From: Portulaca oleracea
Taxonomy: Eukaryota > Streptophyta > Magnoliopsida > Caryophyllales > Portulacaceae
NCBI GenBank assembly: GCA_029582165.1
Contig: CM055885.1
Location: forward strand, 13,588,729 to 13,652,728
DNA: 64,000 nucleotides
Direction of reading: 5' to 3'
Shown: positions 59,751 to 64,000 of the stretch, one piece after another
How the letters are laid out: every line of letters begins with the position of its first letter
Numbering within the stretch: the stretch's first letter is position 1
Translations under genes and position numbers: made by a program
Notes under the pieces: generated by a model
What the model was told of the DNA's origin: nothing
Database searches by the model: none
The model's input: the letters and a program-made list of their open reading frames with translations, nothing else

Positions 59751-62700
59751 TCAAAAGCTTGCTACATGGCGGTCGATAGTCTTCTGCTTCCTCCAACATT
59801 CGGCATTCCCGTACACAATCTCCCTGCTCTGGTTTTCACGGTGCATCGCCAAATTGTAACAGTAGTTGATTCTTAGCGAACGTATTTTTGCCGCCCTCAC
59901 CTGTGCCGATTATAATAAAACATATATTGTCAATGAATGCATTTCTGTCACAAATTTTAATTACACGATTAAATGTGTGTTATCGTATGCTAACCTGCAG
60001 CGTGTCTTCCTTCTTGAACCCTGATATCTTGTTTGTTGCATGACCAAAAAACGTCTCCATATGGCGCATGCAATAGATGCCGCTGTCTACGCCCTGGTCA
60101 TTGAAGCGCCATCCCATCGCCGGCCTCTTCATGTCGCTATCACCGACGATCATCTCAGCAAAAGGATTACCAGAATGTGTCAGAAATCGTCGGACGAGCG
60201 TTCTCTGTAACAATACGAACGCTGAGTATCATAGGTATAATATAAAATTTGCATATAATATGTTGGCAGCCATTGTGATATTGCATGTACTAACCACGAT
60301 ACGATCATTGTGCCCATAAGCAATATCGACAGCGGTCCGGGTGTTGTGGTTGTCGATCAAATAAATGCAGCTACGTCTAAGGTCAACACACCAGAGGAAG
60401 TACCATCCCTCCATCCTCGCAGGAGCAAACAACTACGAGATCGCACTGTGAATAGCAAAATGAAGCAATCATAACAACCACAAAAGTACGACGCACTAAT
60501 CAACACGGGGCTTTCACAATAGTTGATGCATTTTGGTGTGTGTGGCTGGGGCAATGCAATTGTGGACATAACACCATAAGTGTGGATCACATAATGCTTG
60601 TACGGATCACAATTATTACAGCCCGTCTCATATTAGCACATACTTAGATTATGCACATAAACCTTACTAATGGCGAACATTGTATGTTAGCGTGTGTAGT
60701 TTCTAACAGTGTAGCTCACATACTATTGGTGTGGTCAATGTACCCAACTGGTAGTCATGTGCTGTTGATGTGGACAATTAATACATTAGTGGTATATGTG
60801 GACATACCCCGTAAGCGTGAATGTTTTATGTAACTAGTGGACACGCATGTCAATATTACCATGTATTGCATGCACTGTCGTAGTGTGCATGAGGTGGCGG
60901 TGGGTGAGGGTGGGATATGATGTAGTACATGCTAAAGACAATTAAAAAAAAATATTGCACATACCATGTCCAATTTTCCTACATCGATCCACTGGCATCT
61001 ATTGAGTTCTGCTGCTGCGCATGAAATGAACCAAGAGGTTGCTCCCTCTGAAAGGGCATCCCCGTCAAACCCTACATCAAACAGGTCACCCTACAGGGTT
61101 GTCGGTACAAGTATATCAGTCATTGCAATTATATTGTCGTGAACATATAAGAAACGTGGGCGTGCAGTACTTACGAAACATCTCATGGGGATGAAAAATC
61201 TAGATGGGGCATTGTCGGACTTGTACCGCTCATCGTCGTCAAAGATCAGAGTGGATGTCTATGATTTTTGGTGACACTTGATTGTCGGGGGCAAGCGATC
61301 TAAAATGTAGTCTCGCAGCAATGACACCCCCGCGAACATAAATCAACTCCCTGATTATCAACGAAAAATATAGATTTGAAAATTTGTCAATTGCATGGCC
61401 CATATTAATGAAATCTAAATTCACTACCAAAATGCATATTACCTGGGGTTTTGACTCGGTTCCTCTTCAGTACTCAAAAAAAGGTAATTGCTGACAATCT
61501 TGGGGGCCTTTTTTTGCACAGGGTCCATCGAAGTCTCTCTGACACAGTATGGCGAGCACAACGCACGCCCTGGGCGGGTATGCTCTCGCCTAGGATTGCG
61601 GCGCACCACCGGATCACCTGGATGAACATCGTTGACGGTCAACGTACCAATGTGGTTGTCAATAATGACACGTGGGGTCACATGACTGGGCCCTGAGCTG
61701 GATGCGGGCGTTGAACGCGATCTACTGATTAGATGGCCATCCGGTGTCATAACTGAGATAGGCACACATGAAGATGTCGACCTTCCTGATGACCCCCCAG
61801 ACGATGTGTTTCTTGAAACGTGATTTGCGGAGTTGTTCGGTGTGGTCAACGATGCAGTACGTACAGACATTGAGCTGGCTGGGTGACCCGGCGTTGTAGT
61901 GAGATTGGGCACAATTGCGCATGCTTGTACACTGTTCGGCACAAGCTTGAGCGCAACCCCAAATCCGGCAGAGGAACAGCAATGGGGGTCGGGTGGTTCG
62001 GTGTTAACGGTGTGTCGTTCGTCACCATGTCGAGTGTGTCCCAATTCATCCGCATCCGCAAGCACCCCAGCATGGTCGTTGTTTGCACCTGACTTGCCAA
62101 CCTGGTCGTGTGGCTGTGCAGGGCCGTCCATACGTGCATCTGAATCTGCTACATCATGTATGCGCTTATCACCCCCGAATAGTTGTCGCGGTTGCACCGG
62201 GTTTACCCCACCTGATCCTCCGCCGCCTGACTTCGCTGGACTGTCATCCGACTCATCTAGCAATCGGAAATCGGGTGCAAAGCGCGGCGATGCGGACCCT
62301 TGCCTCGACTGCATCAACTGCAGCTAATATCTCGCCAACTTGCGAAGATAGCCGAATCGCATCGCATGGGTCAACATCGCACCGTCGCCACCGCAATCGC
62401 AAGCGCACACATAATAATCATGTGAATGTTTGACGTTAAGGCGGACATGACAATAAATTCGACACATTGACAACTATGTTCGCTACAACACACTGTCGAT
62501 TTTTGACATGACACACTGATATCGCGAATGATATTGCTACTACCAAACACACGAGACGTACTAATACATTAAACATCCAGACCACACTGATCGTGGTGTG
62601 ACACCAAATAAATGCGATGTTTGTTGTGACCACACCTAAGACATATACAGACCACACAGCATGTTTGGACAAAAACGAGATTCATATTGTGCACGTGTTA

Positions 62701-64000
62701 GATATCTGTACATTAATATGGCATATTACCGGTTGACGTTTCGCCTTGCGGGACCGTCGGACGACCATCCCCGACTACGTCCGCAGCGGACGTGCTTGCT
62801 CCTGTATTTGGTGTCACATTCTGCTCTGGGTCCACCCTAGATACAGCCTGGCCAGCCCCCCTACCGAACACACGACACACCAAAGAGTCGACTTGTTGGC
62901 GTACCTCGTTGATATCATCATTATCGGTGTAGAAGCTAGATATATGGGCGACTTGCCTCTCCACATTAATCTTTGATGTCGCCCACTCCTCCAAAAACTT
63001 CCCCAACTGCCGTACATCGTCCTGCAAAATTCAACCCCACGTTAGTCCACACACTTGATTGACATGCAGTACGGTCGGGTAGGCCACACTGGTAACACTG
63101 CCGGGGCCATAATAGTGACTCACATGACCTCGACACAGTGTTGTCAATAATGACATGAGGGTCCTTGATTTTACCTGGAGTTGCATGTCTAAATGACTCC
63201 ACAACGCAACACCTGGTATGATAGGCCGCATCGTTGCCACGCTTGGTCGCGAATTTATGTCGCCCACCCCAAACCCATCAGGGCCTAACTCCTTTAACAT
63301 CCGACTGTCTACCTTATCGCGTGTCCACGCGTACATCGTTGGCCATTCCTGCACCGGTGGACGGTCTTCTCTAACCAATCTGTCGAAATATAACATCTGT
63401 AAAAGTATGATAAAAAAACAGATGCATCACGCCCCATGTAACGCATATACATCCAACAAACACTTCACACTATTTTTGGTCTTACCAGCAGGGGAACTAT
63501 TGGCCCCGTGAACGGACTAGACGGCTTTGAATTCTTTGCTCTGACTGCGGTCTTCAGCTAGCTAACAACATAACTGCACCAATTGAGGTTTTTTATGTTG
63601 TCAACGTCAATAACATTGGGTAGGAAATCACTCGTGCAGTATCGTTGCGTGTTACGATGAATAAATGACGCAACCATAAACAGAACAACATTTCGCTTGA
63701 ACTTCTTGCTATCTGCTCGTAATGTTACGATGTGTCTTGGCATTTTGGCAACGTGCGGTGTGCCGCTGTCCAAATTGTACTCAGCGCGCCACTTGGCGAG
63801 TAGCCCAGCAACCCTCTCCGCGTCTACCCCATCAGTCCCTTCTTCAATGATGGGGATTTTGCCACGGGGGAGCCCCGTGGTAATGAATATGTCTTCCTCG
63901 GTGACCTCCAACTGTCGACCACTCCCAATGTCAAGGATCATCGTGTCCAGATCAAGGTGCTCAACAAGCCACTTGCACAAGGGCCCCGGTAGCAATTTCA
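59751..64000 (-). pseudogene. Plant-mobile-domain/Ulp1-like protease gene, 5' end outside window
   Basis: Exons read right to left: 64000-63486 (open at window edge), 63396-63175, 63021-62730, 62317-61443, 61350-61175, 61090-60965, 60432-60295, 60204-59995, 59900-59751 (TGA). All borders are GT-AG. The front half (KWLVEHLDLDTMILDIGSG, ITTGLPRGKIPI, MYAWTRDKVDSRML) resembles the PMD/DUF1985-type domain of MULE-borne Ulp1 genes. The long fourth exon is Ser/Pro-rich linker. The last four exons form a Ulp1 domain: WYFLWCVDLRRSCIYLIDNH with the catalytic Asp, then NDQGVDSGIYCMRHMETF. Family members have HW before the first block and DCG in the second. Here His is missing and Cys is Ser. TAG at 63560-63558 and a frame broken at least twice in 61350-61175 also argue against function. 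Confidence 0.85.

Larger units (their letters stand above)
54185..64000. mobile_element. Large Mutator-like element with transposase and Ulp1-like gene (right end outside window)
   Basis: Base composition and gene content change sharply here. The presumed left terminal region (GGAATGGATCCAGTGAGAAG and following AGGTGAGAAGAGAAG words) begins right after the TA tract. Inside are a MULE transposase remnant (+) and a convergent plant-mobile-domain/Ulp1-like gene (-). That pairing is known from Kaonashi-type MULEs. The non-coding parts share TGTGGTC/GACCACA words. The left boundary is inferred, since the other terminus is not in the window. Confidence 0.7.

Noticed and set aside
61722..62433. Several overlapping open frames on both strands
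   Set aside because: They are shadows of the Ser/Pro-rich fourth exon of the Ulp1-like gene.
1..64000. CRISPR array or bacterial operon structure
   Set aside because: The direct repeats are tandem or transposon-derived, no regular spacer pattern exists, and genes have plant introns.

Overview
The window looks like nuclear DNA of a flowering plant, most likely a eudicot. It is AT-rich, has long introns with GT-AG borders, and is dominated by plant transposon families (L1-type LINE, Copia and Gypsy LTR elements, Cassandra TRIM, PIF/Harbinger, hAT, CACTA and Mutator). I cannot name the species. All boundaries below were read by eye from terminal repeats, target-site duplications (TSDs), splice sites and recognised protein motifs.

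The only host gene that reads through intact is on the + strand at 8640-17271. It has ten exons and encodes a 281-residue YacP/DUF901-type NYN-domain protein, probably a plastid relative of the bacterial ribosome-associated endoribonuclease Rae1/YacP. A Mutator-type MITE lies about 170 bp upstream of its ATG. Its introns hold an internally deleted tRNA-Met-primed LTR element (intron 6), a hAT MITE (intron 9) and several short duplications.

Layout. 1-840 holds a possible last exon of an unrecognised gene. 845-1853 is a Mutator-type MITE with a Tourist-like MITE inserted in it. 3781-7429 is a 5'-truncated LINE on the minus strand, flanked by an unusually long (~130 bp) direct repeat. 7871-17271 is the MITE plus the NYN gene. 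20609-21341 holds two further MITEs. 21766-33571 is a solo LTR split by a 10.9-kb LTR retrotransposon that keeps gag but no visible pol, and that is filled with tandem repeats and about 30 copies of a near-palindrome, GAACCCGTCTGGGTTC. 33806-36230 holds a second copy of the 20917 MITE family and an RTE-like reverse-transcriptase relic with a palindromic CACTA MITE inserted. 38472-39402 is a second solo LTR of the same family. 44760-48660 is a decayed PIF/Harbinger element (ORF1 and transposase) with a complete Cassandra TRIM, carrying 5S-rRNA-like promoter boxes, between its two genes. 49833-50002 is a hAT MITE. 52380-53400 is a Copia gag/protease relic on the minus strand.

54185-64000 is the left and central part of a large Mutator-like element that runs off the window. 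It carries a FAR1/FHY3-like MULE transposase (+) and, converging on it, a multi-exon gene with a plant-mobile-domain-like front half and a Ulp1-type (SUMO/Nedd8 protease) C-terminal domain (-). This matches the known Kaonashi-type MULEs that carry ULP-like genes. Both genes have premature stops and frameshifts. The Ulp1 domain has Ser where the nucleophilic Cys is expected and lacks the His before the conserved Trp. The non-coding parts are studded with TGTGGTC/GACCACA-like words that I did not see in the exons.

The strongest candidates for something undescribed are the dispersed 16-bp near-palindrome in the gag-only retrotransposon, the TGTGGTC-rich filler of the MULE, and the long direct repeat flanking the LINE.
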